Below, one piece after another: positions 8,127 to 15,144 of a stretch of DNA of 64,000 nt. The stretch is taken from the NCBI GenBank assembly GCA_041481445.1, contig JBGPBV010000005.1, positions 1 through 64,000 on the forward strand. Direction: 5' to 3'. The stretch is from AA29 sp041481445 (lineage in GTDB: Bacteria; Acidobacteriota; Vicinamibacteria; Fen-336). Position numbers and translations under genes: made by a program. Below the pieces are notes generated by a model that was not told the origin of the DNA, ran no database searches, and saw nothing but the letters and a program-made list of their open reading frames with translations. Within the stretch, counting starts at the first letter, position 1; each line of letters opens with the position of its first letter.

Positions 8127-9718
8127 CGGGGGCGGCGGCCCTCCTGCTGGCCGCCCGCGTCGTGGCCGCGCCCCAGGACCACGACTACCGCGCCGCCCTC
8201 GACCTCCTCTACGACGGCCGGGCCGCGGAGGCGCAGGCGCGCCTGGTGGCGCTCGAGCACGCGCACCCCGACGACCCGGTGCCCGTCTATCTCGAGGCGC
8301 TGGCCCTGGCCTGGGTGGTCGAGCAGCGGCCGGACTCCACCGCCCAGGACCGCGCGCTCGAGCAGGCGGCCGACCGGGCCTGGACGCTCGCCGACGGCCG
8401 CCTTCGCGCGGATCCCGCGGACGTGCGCGCGCGCTTCGCCCGCGGCGCGGCCAGCGGCGTGCGCAGCCGCTTCGCCCTCTTCCGCCAGCGCCGATCGGAA
8501 GCCGCGCGCGCGGCCGCGCAGATGCGCGAGGACCTGCTGGCCGCCCGCGCCCAGGACCCCGGCGACGCCGACGTGCTCTTCGGGCTCGGCCTCTACGACT
8601 ACTACGCGGACGTGCTCCCGCGCTTTGCGCGCCTGCTCCGCTTCCTGAACGGCCTGCCCGGCGGGAACCGCGCCCGCGGCCTGGCCGCCATCGAGGAGGC
8701 CGCGCGCTCCGCGACCCTGCACGACGTGGAGGCGCGCGTGCAGCTCTACGAGATCCGCGCCTTCTACGAGCACGATCCCGACGGCGCCCTCGCCGACATC
8801 GAGGAGGTGCAGCGGCGCCATGCCGGCTGGCCTCTGTGGGGCCTCGAGCGGGCCGAGCACCTGCGCGACCGGCTGGGCGCCTACGCGGAGAGCGAGGCGG
8901 TCGCGCGCCCGCTCCTCCGCGGACGTCCGGACGCGCCCGATCCGGGAGAGGCGGCCCGGGCGCTCGCGCGCCTGTCCATCGCCGCTTCCCTCCTCCTCGA
9001 TCTCCGGCCGGCGGACGTGCGCGAGGTCCTCCTGCCCATCGCGGACGGCGTGGCCGGATTCCCCGCGCTGGGCGCGCAGGCGCAGGTCCTCCTCGGCCAC
9101 GCCCGGGAGGAGCAAGGAGACCGCCGGGGCGCCGCCACCCACTACCGCACCGCCGCCGCCGGCGCCGACCGCGGGTGGCGCAAGCGCGCCGAGGCCGCGC
9201 TCGCCCATCCGATGCCCGCGGCCGAGGTGAAGGGGCGACAGCTCCTGGCCGCGGCGCGGAGGGCGAGCGAGGCCAGGCGGAGCGAGGAGGCGTGCGCGCG
9301 CGCGCGCGAGGTCCTCCTCGCCTGGCCCGCCTCGCGCGAGGCGGCGCTGGTGCTGGCCGACGACCTTCTCCGCTCCGGGGACGGCGAGGGCGTGCGCGTG
9401 CCGGAGGTGGAGGAGGCCCAGGGCGACGAGCCGCCCTGGCTCGTCCCCTGGTCGGCGCTGCTGCGCGCGCACCAGGCCGACCTCGCGGGCCGGCGGGGGG
9501 ACGCCGTTAAACTATACAAAGAAGTATTGACAAGCCCACGCCGGCGGGCGGACCTCCGCGCGGCGGCGGCGGCCGGGCTCCAGGCCCCCTTCACCCGAGC
9601 CAGCGCGCCCGGAGCGGGCCGGCCGCGGGTCAGGACTGGCCCGACATCGATTCCGACAGCCACTGGCGCGGCATTTCTCGAGGTCAGCCGCTTTTCAACA
9701 GTGCCGTCCACAGGCTAA
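8123..9718 (+). CDS. Probable exported TPR-repeat protein of unknown function
   Basis: About 531 residues. A short hydrophobic N-terminus ending in an Ala-X-Ala-like site (LLLAARVVAAPQ) suggests export, though it lacks a basic n-region. The rest is alanine- and arginine-rich helices with helix-turn-helix spacing typical of tetratricopeptide repeats (for example RAALDLLYDGRAAEAQARL near the start and DRRGAATHYRTAAAGAD near residue 335). The start is taken as TTG at 8123 because it overlaps the ddl stop as TTGA and immediately precedes the hydrophobic segment. The last 60 codons, after AVKLYKEVLTSP, turn Pro/Ser/Thr-rich and less TPR-like. A scaffold role in the envelope is a guess from the fold only. 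Confidence 0.7.
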   Translation: MTGAAALLLAARVVAAPQDHDYRAALDLLYDGRAAEAQARLVALEHAHPDDPVPVYLEALALAWVVEQRPDSTAQDRALEQAADRAWTLADGRLRADPADVRARFARGAASGVRSRFALFRQRRSEAARAAAQMREDLLAARAQDPGDADVLFGLGLYDYYADVLPRFARLLRFLNGLPGGNRARGLAAIEEAARSATLHDVEARVQLYEIRAFYEHDPDGALADIEEVQRRHAGWPLWGLERAEHLRDRLGAYAESEAVARPLLRGRPDAPDPGEAARALARLSIAASLLLDLRPADVREVLLPIADGVAGFPALGAQAQVLLGHAREEQGDRRGAATHYRTAAAGADRGWRKRAEAALAHPMPAAEVKGRQLLAAARRASEARRSEEACARAREVLLAWPASREAALVLADDLLRSGDGEGVRVPEVEEAQGDEPPWLVPWSALLRAHQADLAGRRGDAVKLYKEVLTSPRRRADLRAAAAAGLQAPFTRASAPGAGRPRVRTGPTSIPTATGAAFLEVSRFSTVPSTG

Positions 9719-9764
9719 GCCTTCACCTCTGAGCGTCATGCCCGCGCGGTGTTGAAAAAAGTCC

Positions 9765-9793
9765 TTGACAAGGCAGAATCGCCTCCCTACCCT
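9765..9793 (+). promoter_or_regulatory. Promoter for the lysine-rich micro-ORFs
   Basis: TTGACA (9765-9770), a 17-base spacer, and TACCCT (9788-9793). The -35 is perfect and the -10 moderate. Local composition is more A+T rich than the surroundings. Transcription would start near 9800, giving a leader of about 80 bases before the first micro-ORF. Confidence 0.5.
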
Positions 9794-9881
9794 ACACCTA
9801 GTATGTCAAGCCCCTTGTCACCCGACATGTTGATCAGGGGCTTCCTTGTCCATGCCTGGACCGAAAGGGGGGATCTCGACA

Positions 9882-9935
9882 ATGGCTGCGAAGAAGAAGG
9901 CTGCCAAGAAGGGCGGCTCCAAGAAGAAGAAGTAA
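9882..9935 (+). CDS. Lysine-rich micro-protein 1 (17 aa, hypothetical)
   Basis: The reading frame ATG to TAA encodes MAAKKKAAKKGGSKKKK, with nine lysines in 17 residues. A purine-rich GGGGGGA (9867-9873) lies 8 bases before the ATG as a ribosome binding site. An in-frame ATG at 9852 would add ten residues (MPGPKGGIST) but has a poorer site. Codons are nearly all AAG, as expected at this GC content. A hairpin follows directly. A second, similar ORF lies 80 bases downstream, which argues for selection rather than chance. The composition resembles histone-H1-like tails of nucleic-acid-binding proteins. Function is unknown and no family is recognised. Confidence 0.5.
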   Translation: MAAKKKAAKKGGSKKKK

Positions 9936-9952
9936 GCGCCCCGGGGACAAGG

Positions 9953-9973
9953 GGGGGTGGACCGATCACCCCC
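9953..9973 (+). terminator. Hairpin after micro-ORF 1
   Basis: GGGGGTG (9953-9959), loop GACCGAT, CACCCCC (9967-9973): a 7-bp G+C-rich stem 17 bases past the stop codon. It lacks a T-tract. Its arms share GGGGGTG/CACCCCC with the hairpin after micro-ORF 2, so the unit looks duplicated. Confidence 0.5.
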
Positions 9974-9984
9974 TCCACTTTCAC

Positions 9985-9999
9985 CCTGACTGTGTCAGG
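9985..9999 (+). repeat. Small hairpin between the micro-ORFs
   Basis: CCTGAC, loop TGT, GTCAGG: a perfect 6-bp stem with a 3-base loop, followed by AAAGGGGTTTT. It ends 16 bases before the ATG of micro-ORF 2, so it could influence termination or translation initiation of that ORF. Confidence 0.4.
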
Positions 10000-10015
10000 A
10001 AAGGGGTTTTAGAGC

Positions 10016-10075
10016 ATGCCGATGAAGAAGGCGACCAGGAAGGCGGCTCCGAAGACGAAGAAGAAGAAGAAGTAG
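10016..10075 (+). CDS. Lysine-rich micro-protein 2 (19 aa, hypothetical)
   Basis: ATG to TAG encodes MPMKKATRKAAPKTKKKKK, with nine lysines and one arginine in 19 residues. AAAGGGG (9999-10005) lies 10 bases upstream. Like micro-ORF 1 it has an alanine/lysine middle and a terminal run of lysines, and a G+C-rich hairpin follows, here with a T-tract. The two peptides share the pattern Met-short-KK(K)-A-x-K-(A/K)-x-K-K-K-K. Function is unknown. Candidates are nucleic-acid or polyanion binding, or a translation-stalling peptide, since poly-lysine can slow ribosomes. Confidence 0.5.
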   Translation: MPMKKATRKAAPKTKKKKK

Positions 10076-10095
10076 AGCCGCACCGGTCGTCTGCG

Positions 10096-10130
10096 GGGGG
10101 TGATGAGGAATCACCCCCTTATGCTTTTTC
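10096..10130 (+). terminator. Intrinsic terminator of the micro-ORF unit
   Basis: GGGGGTGAT (10096-10104), loop GAGGA, ATCACCCCC (10110-10118): a perfect 9-bp stem followed by TTATGCTTTTTC. This is the clearest Rho-independent terminator in the window. It separates the plus-strand micro-ORFs from the convergent HAD gene. Confidence 0.75.
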
Positions 10131-10206
10131 AGCGGGGTGCTCCATACGGACGCGCGCACCCCGGCATCCTTCTGTTCTCCGCCACTCCCCCGTTTGGTCT
10201 CCTCGC

Positions 10207-11082
10207 TCACCCCGGCAGCACGTATTTCTCGATCGCGACCGCGACACCGTCCTCGTCGTTGGTCGGCAGCACCTCGAGTCCGAGCGCGTGCAGGGCCGGA
10301 TCCGCGTTGCCCATGACGAGGCCGCGCCCGGCGCGCGTGAGCATGTCGTGGTCGTTCCAGTTGTCGCCGACCGCCATCGTCTCCTCGCGGCGGATCCCCC
10401 ATCGCTCGGAGAGGAACTCGAGGGCCTCTCCCTTGCCCACCTCCGGATGGAGGACGTCGAGGAACCCCATGCCGTGGGCGGGGTAGAACGTGCGCTCCAC
10501 CTTGGCCCGCGCGCCCAGCCCGGCGGAGAGGCGCGGGAACAGGTCCAGCATCGCCGGGAGGCGGCCCGCGAACATCACCTGCAGGGCGTCGTCGGGGAGC
10601 TCGCGCTCGAGGTCCTCCACGTCCACGCGGTCGCCCTGGGCGCGTCCCACGTAGCCGGCCAGCATCTCGTTGCCGGCGTCGAGTCCGGAGAGCACGAGGC
10701 GGCCCTCGCCCCCGAAGCCGCAGTGCACGACGGGATCGGCGCCGGAGAGGCGTCCGAGCCGGATCGCGTCCACCACCGCCGCCCGCTCCAGGGGAAGGCA
10801 CCGCAGCACGCGCGGCGTCCCCTCGTGGTCCCGCTCCGGCTCCGGCTCCACCACCAGGGCCCCGTGGTGGAGGACGAGGGGGACGCCGGGACCGAGAAGG
10901 GCGGCGATGCGCCGCGCCGCCGGGTAACGGCGGCCGGTGATGAGCACCAGACGCACGCCCGCGCGCCGCACGGCCTCGACCGCCTCCAGGTTCCGCGGCG
11001 AGATGCGCTTGTCGCTTCCGAGCAGCGTGCCGTCGATGTCGAGGGCGAGCAGGCGGCAGGGAGAGACTAGCGGCCCGTCCAC
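10207..11082 (-). CDS. HAD-superfamily (Cof-type) sugar phosphatase-like hydrolase
   Basis: The 291-residue protein carries the HAD motifs: LALDIDGTLLGSD (nucleophile and acid/base Asp at about 15 and 17), ITGRRYPAA (motif II), and GDNWNDHDML (motif IV), with a C2 cap between II and III as in the Cof/YbiV family. Such enzymes dephosphorylate sugar phosphates or nucleotide-related metabolites; the substrate cannot be called. The start is a GTG at 11082, because no ATG lies nearer the nucleophile. It overlaps the upstream cyclophilin gene by 16 bases, so the pair is probably coupled. A CTG nearer the motif is the alternative. Confidence 0.88.
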   Translation of the reverse strand: MDGPLVSPCRLLALDIDGTLLGSDKRISPRNLEAVEAVRRAGVRLVLITGRRYPAARRIAALLGPGVPLVLHHGALVVEPEPERDHEGTPRVLRCLPLERAAVVDAIRLGRLSGADPVVHCGFGGEGRLVLSGLDAGNEMLAGYVGRAQGDRVDVEDLERELPDDALQVMFAGRLPAMLDLFPRLSAGLGARAKVERTFYPAHGMGFLDVLHPEVGKGEALEFLSERWGIRREETMAVGDNWNDHDMLTRAGRGLVMGNADPALHALGLEVLPTNDEDGVAVAIEKYVLPG

Positions 11083-13076
11083 GCCTCGACCTTCTCGATG
11101 ACGTCGCCCGGCCGGATCTTGTCCGCGACGTCCATGCCCGAGGCCACCCAGCCGAACACGGTGTAGCGCGCGTCGAGGTGCGGGGCGGGGGCGAGCGTGA
11201 CGAAGAGCTGGCTGCCGCCGGTGTCCTTGCCGGACAGCGCCATGCCCACCACCCCGCGGCCGTAGGGCCTCTCCCCCAGCTCGTCGCGCAGCGTGAAGCC
11301 GGGACCGCCGTTGCCGTCCCCGCGCGGGTCCCCACCCTGGATCACGAACCCCGGGACGACGCGGTGGAAGGTGAGCCCGTCGAAGAAGCCGCGGCGGGCC
11401 AGGTCCAGGAAGGCCGCGCTCATGAGCGGGGCCTCCACGACGTTGAGGTGGATCTCGATGCGGCCCTGCTTCGTGTACAGGAACACGCGGGGCGTGAACA
11501 CGGGCTCGCCGGCGGCGACGTCGTAGGGGGCGAGGGCCTCCCGATAGTCGAGGGCGGGCCGGCGGACCGGCTCCGGCCCCGGAGGCGGCGCCGTCTCCCC
11601 CAGCGCGCGCAGGGCCTGCCCGGCCCGCTCGCGCACCGGACGCGCGGGATCGCTCTTCGCGATGTCCCTCAGGAGCGCGGTGGCGTGGGCGTCCTTCTGG
11701 ACCACGAGCAGGGCGACGAGCGAGAGGCGCGCGTCCAGCTCCACCTCGCCCCGCGCGCGGTCGTAGACGGGGGCCAGGGCGTCGCTGAGCCCGGTGACCT
11801 TGAGGGCGGCGAGCTGGTCGGCGGCGGCCGCGCGCACCGCGAAGTCGGGATGGTCCAGGTGGCGGCGCAGGGTGTCCACCGCGTCGTTGCCGCGCGCCTG
11901 CCGGAGGGCCTCCAGCACCGCGGGCAGGACGCGCGCGTCCTCGTCCTTGAGCATGGCGAGCAGGCGGGCCTGGCTGGATTCGTCGCCCGCGATGGCGAGG
12001 GCGGCGGCCAGGCCGGACCGCACGAACCACACCGGATCGGGATCCAGGTTCGACAGGACCAGCGCGAAGTCCTCGTGCTCCATGCGCGCCAGCGCCTGCA
12101 GCGCGGCCGCGCGCACCCAGGGCTCGGGGCTGCCCACCTCCGCCACCACGCGCTCGCGCAGGGCGCGGTCGGGGGGCAGGAGGGAGAGGGCCTTCAGGGC
12201 CTCCATCCGGAGGGCGCTCGAGGGCGAGCGCAGGAGGGCGGACACGGCGGGCACCGCGCGCGCCTCTCCGAGCAGGGCCACCGCGCGCACGGCGTTGACC
12301 ACCACCGTCTCGTCGCGATCGCGCAGCAGCGGGAGGAGGGCGTCGAGGTCGGCGGGGTCCTTCAGCGCGCCCAGGCCGCGCGCGGCATAGGCGCGCGAGA
12401 GGGCGTCGGTGGACGCCACCCCCGCGAGCAGGACGGGGCGCAGGGCGGGGTCCTCGAGTCGCATGGCCGCCCACGTGGCCGCCCACCAGTCGAAGCGGGG
12501 CTTGCCCGCGACCAGGAGCGCGGCCTCCGCGCTCTTGAAGTCCTTGAGGCGCACGAGCGCGAACAGGGCCAGGCGGGGCTCGAGCCAGGGATCGGTCAGG
12601 CTGGCGGGGTCGTCGCCGCGCACGGTCACGAGGGGCGCCTTCGGCGGCAGCGCCGCCACCACCACCGGCACCAGGAAGGGCGCCGCCCGCGCGTCGCCGA
12701 TCTGCCCCAGCGCTTCCGCCGCCCGCGCGCGCACGACGGGCTCGGGATCCTTGAGCGCGGCCAGCAGGGAGTCCACTGCCAGCGGGTCGCCGATCAGGCC
12801 GAGCCCGAACGCCGCCATCTGCCGGACCTCGACCTCGGCGTCCTGCAGCAGCGGCACCAGCGCGGGCACGGCGGCGGCGTCGCCGATGCGGCCGGCGGCC
12901 AGGGCCGCGCGCCGGCGCAGGCTGCGGTCGGCGTCGGCCAGGCCGAGCTTCACGTCCGCGGTGAGGTCGCGACGGTCCTCCGCGGCCAGGATGCGCGTCA
13001 GCTTCTCCATGCGCAGCGCGGGCGGGGGCGGCGAGGGCGGCGCCGCGAGGAGGAGGCCCAGGATCAGCGAGGTCAT
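11067..13076 (-). CDS. HEAT-repeat protein with C-terminal cyclophilin-type PPIase domain
   Basis: The 669-residue protein has a short hydrophobic N-terminus (MTSLILGLLLAAP) that is probably a signal peptide. Some ten to twelve HEAT/PBS-lyase-type helical repeats follow (for example RRAALAAGRIGDAAAVPAL and RARAAEALGQIGDARAAPFL), ending near residue 480. A cyclophilin domain (about 523-669) shows FHRVVPGFVIQGGDP, GGSQLFVTLAP and HLDARYTVFG, covering the catalytic Arg, the Gln and the Phe of the peptide-binding groove. It would catalyse cis-trans isomerisation of prolyl bonds, probably in the periplasm, with the solenoid as a client or docking platform. A TATAAT box precedes it. Confidence 0.9.
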   Translation of the reverse strand: MTSLILGLLLAAPPSPPPPALRMEKLTRILAAEDRRDLTADVKLGLADADRSLRRRAALAAGRIGDAAAVPALVPLLQDAEVEVRQMAAFGLGLIGDPLAVDSLLAALKDPEPVVRARAAEALGQIGDARAAPFLVPVVVAALPPKAPLVTVRGDDPASLTDPWLEPRLALFALVRLKDFKSAEAALLVAGKPRFDWWAATWAAMRLEDPALRPVLLAGVASTDALSRAYAARGLGALKDPADLDALLPLLRDRDETVVVNAVRAVALLGEARAVPAVSALLRSPSSALRMEALKALSLLPPDRALRERVVAEVGSPEPWVRAAALQALARMEHEDFALVLSNLDPDPVWFVRSGLAAALAIAGDESSQARLLAMLKDEDARVLPAVLEALRQARGNDAVDTLRRHLDHPDFAVRAAAADQLAALKVTGLSDALAPVYDRARGEVELDARLSLVALLVVQKDAHATALLRDIAKSDPARPVRERAGQALRALGETAPPPGPEPVRRPALDYREALAPYDVAAGEPVFTPRVFLYTKQGRIEIHLNVVEAPLMSAAFLDLARRGFFDGLTFHRVVPGFVIQGGDPRGDGNGGPGFTLRDELGERPYGRGVVGMALSGKDTGGSQLFVTLAPAPHLDARYTVFGWVASGMDVADKIRPGDVIEKVEAWTGR

Positions 13077-13093
13077 CGGCGCGAGAAGACGGA

Positions 13094-13099
13094 ATTATA
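13094..13099 (-). promoter_or_regulatory. -10 element of the HEAT-cyclophilin gene
   Basis: A perfect TATAAT on the minus strand ends 17 bases before the ATG at 13076. The best -35 at 18 bases is CTGAGG, a weak match. This separates the cyclophilin-HAD pair from the PilZ-GT2 pair upstream. Confidence 0.5.
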
Positions 13100-13119
13100 T
13101 CCCCGGGCCCGCACCGCCC

Positions 13120-14130
13120 TCAGGCCACCGCGATGAGATCGTCCCCGTCGCGGAGGCCGAGGCGGGCGGCCAGGCGCCGGATCTCGGCGCGGGCGCCCGG
13201 CCGGCCCACCGCCGCGAGGTGCAGCAGGTCGGGGGCGGAGACCGCCGCCTCCACCGGGACCACGGGCACGCCGTGGATGCGCTGGCCGAGCCGCCGCGGG
13301 TGGACCTCCACGAACGCGGCCACGCGATGCCCGCGCGCGGCCAGGGCCCGCGACCAGCCCTTGCCGACCGGTCCCGCTCCCCACACGACCGCGGCCGGGT
13401 GGCGGAGGAGCGGCCCCGCCTCCAGCGCGGCCAGCTTCACGTCGCGAAAGCGCTCGGGCGCGTAGCGCGGGTCGGTGCGCGAGAGGCGGTCCGGACCGTC
13501 CCGCCAGTCGAGGAGGACCTCCGGGAGCTTCGCGAAGCGCGCCCCCGCCGCGTGCGCGCGCAGCCACAGGTCGTAGTCCTCGGGACCTTCGAAGGCGCGA
13601 TACCCGCCCAGGCGGGCCAGCAGCCGCGCGCGCAGCATCACCGTGGGGTGGGCCAAGGGCGACTCGACGTAGAGGTCCCGAACGATCGCATCGTGGTCGA
13701 CGAGGGCGTTGAGCCAGTCCACGTAGGCGCGCATGCCGGCATTGGCCCGGACCTCGCCGGCGAGGCGGACCCGCGTGCCCAGCACGGCCAGGTCGCTCTC
13801 CGCGTCCAGGCGCGCGGCCTGGGCGCGGAGCCGGTCGGGTCGGCAGACGTCGTCGGCATCCATGCGCGCCACGAGCGGCGCCCGCGCGGCGGCGGCGCCG
13901 GCGTTGAGGGCGGCCACCAGGCCGCGGCCCGGGTTGTCCAGGACGCGGACCCGCTCGTCCTCGCGCGCCGCGCGGTCGAGCCGGGCGCGGCTGCCGTCCG
14001 TCGAATGGTCGTCGACGGCGATGACTTCGTGATCGGACAGGGTCTGCGCGCCCAGGGAGGCCAGGCACTCGTCCAGCGTGCGCGAGGCGTCGCGCACCGG
14101 GAGCAGCACGGAGACGCGCGGCGACCTCAC
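13120..14130 (-). CDS. GT2 glycosyltransferase with C-terminal Rossmann-like domain
   Basis: The 336-residue protein begins as a GT-A family 2 enzyme: VSVLLPVRDAS, VIAVDDHSTDGS, and the DxD-like MDADD at about residue 94. EDYDLWLRA (about 170) supplies the ED motif of inverting GT2s. After about residue 235 comes VVWGAGPVGKGWSRAL, a GxGPxGK nucleotide-binding turn, with FVEVHPRRLGQRIHGVPVVP after it, resembling the N-domain of PglD-like proteins. No membrane helices are seen. The start is GTG, overlapping the PilZ gene stop as GTGA. Donor and acceptor are unknown. Confidence 0.85.
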   Translation of the reverse strand: MRSPRVSVLLPVRDASRTLDECLASLGAQTLSDHEVIAVDDHSTDGSRARLDRAAREDERVRVLDNPGRGLVAALNAGAAAARAPLVARMDADDVCRPDRLRAQAARLDAESDLAVLGTRVRLAGEVRANAGMRAYVDWLNALVDHDAIVRDLYVESPLAHPTVMLRARLLARLGGYRAFEGPEDYDLWLRAHAAGARFAKLPEVLLDWRDGPDRLSRTDPRYAPERFRDVKLAALEAGPLLRHPAAVVWGAGPVGKGWSRALAARGHRVAAFVEVHPRRLGQRIHGVPVVPVEAAVSAPDLLHLAAVGRPGARAEIRRLAARLGLRDGDDLIAVA

Positions 14131-15068
14131 CCGTGGCGGGTGACGAAATCGCGCGCCTCGCGCAGCGCGACGTCCGGAGAGGCGGCCGCCACCACGAAGA
14201 AGGGACCGGCCCCACCCGGCCGCCAGCTCTCGCGGGGGGCCCGGCGGATCTCCGCCTGCCAGTTGGGACCGGCCGACATCGGCTCGTGGATCTCGTAGAC
14301 CCACTCCTCCCGGCACACCGTGGAGTGGATCCCGTGCGTCTGGTCGGGCAGGGGATCGCGCGAGGGCAGGGGGCGCAGCGCTCCCGACACCACGAGGCTC
14401 AGGGTCTCGTGGCTGTCCTCGGGCACGAAGAGGAACTCGACGCCGTAGCCCCGGAACGGCCAGGCGACCTCCGGGGCCTCTCGCACCACGCGTCCCAGCG
14501 CGCGCAGACGCGTGCGCACGCCCGGCAGCACGAACTCGAGGTCGAGGTCCGGCTCCTCCCCCAGGCGCAGGGGGCTGGCCAGGAGCATGCCGTTCACGCT
14601 GAGGTTGTGGGTGAGGCCGCAGAAATGCGCGCCGCCCACTCCTCGTGACGTGCCCACCACCTGACCGCTGACGGGCACCCGCGCCACCACCCGGCGCGGA
14701 ACCGAGAGCAGCTTGGCCAGCCATCCCTCCAGGGTGGGACGGTCCAGGGGCCGGCGGAGGACGGCGTTGGCGCCCGCGCGCCGCGCCTCGTCTTCGAGGG
14801 CGGCGGGTGCGCCCGCGGGAAGGATCACGAGCACGGAGATCTCGCGCGTGGCCGGCGAGTCCCGGATGCGCTGCACGGCCGAAGCCAGCGACAGGTCGGG
14901 CAGCTCGGTGCCCAGGACCACCAACCGCGTGCCGCTGGGGACGATCTCGCGCAGCAGGTCGCGCGCGTAGGCCCGCTCCTGGACGAGGTGGCGCTCGCGC
15001 TGAAGGACGGGCGCCTCCAGCAGCAGGCTCCGCGCGTCGAGCCCGGCCACCAGGAGCGAGGACGGCAT
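14127..15068 (-). CDS. Degenerate receiver domain fused to PilZ domain
   Basis: The 313-residue protein starts with a CheY-like fold (about 1-115) ending in the receiver-like GANAVLRRPLD, but the phosphoacceptor position reads VVLGTELPD where LLLD would be expected, so phosphorylation is unlikely. A PilZ domain follows (about 120-220) with RRVVAR (RxxxR) and LTHNLSVNGML (N in place of the usual D of DxSxxG); both motifs bind cyclic di-GMP in this family. The last 90 residues have no recognised motif. It may couple c-di-GMP to the GT2 that follows with a 4-base overlap. The start ATG at 15068 is preferred over a longer frame that lacks domain content. Confidence 0.75.
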   Translation of the reverse strand: MPSSLLVAGLDARSLLLEAPVLQRERHLVQERAYARDLLREIVPSGTRLVVLGTELPDLSLASAVQRIRDSPATREISVLVILPAGAPAALEDEARRAGANAVLRRPLDRPTLEGWLAKLLSVPRRVVARVPVSGQVVGTSRGVGGAHFCGLTHNLSVNGMLLASPLRLGEEPDLDLEFVLPGVRTRLRALGRVVREAPEVAWPFRGYGVEFLFVPEDSHETLSLVVSGALRPLPSRDPLPDQTHGIHSTVCREEWVYEIHEPMSAGPNWQAEIRRAPRESWRPGGAGPFFVVAAASPDVALREARDFVTRHG

Positions 15069-15144
15069 GCCTGCTGAGTCTACGGCCGGGGGCGGGAGGG
15101 GGCAACGCCGCCCCCGGCGAAAGTGACTCCGGACACCGGGCGGC

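Noticed and set aside
9749..10012. An 87-codon frame covering the micro-ORF region
   Set aside because: It shares no feature with known proteins, crosses the hairpins and overlaps the lysine-rich frame. The short frames have better ribosome binding sites and a repeated pattern.
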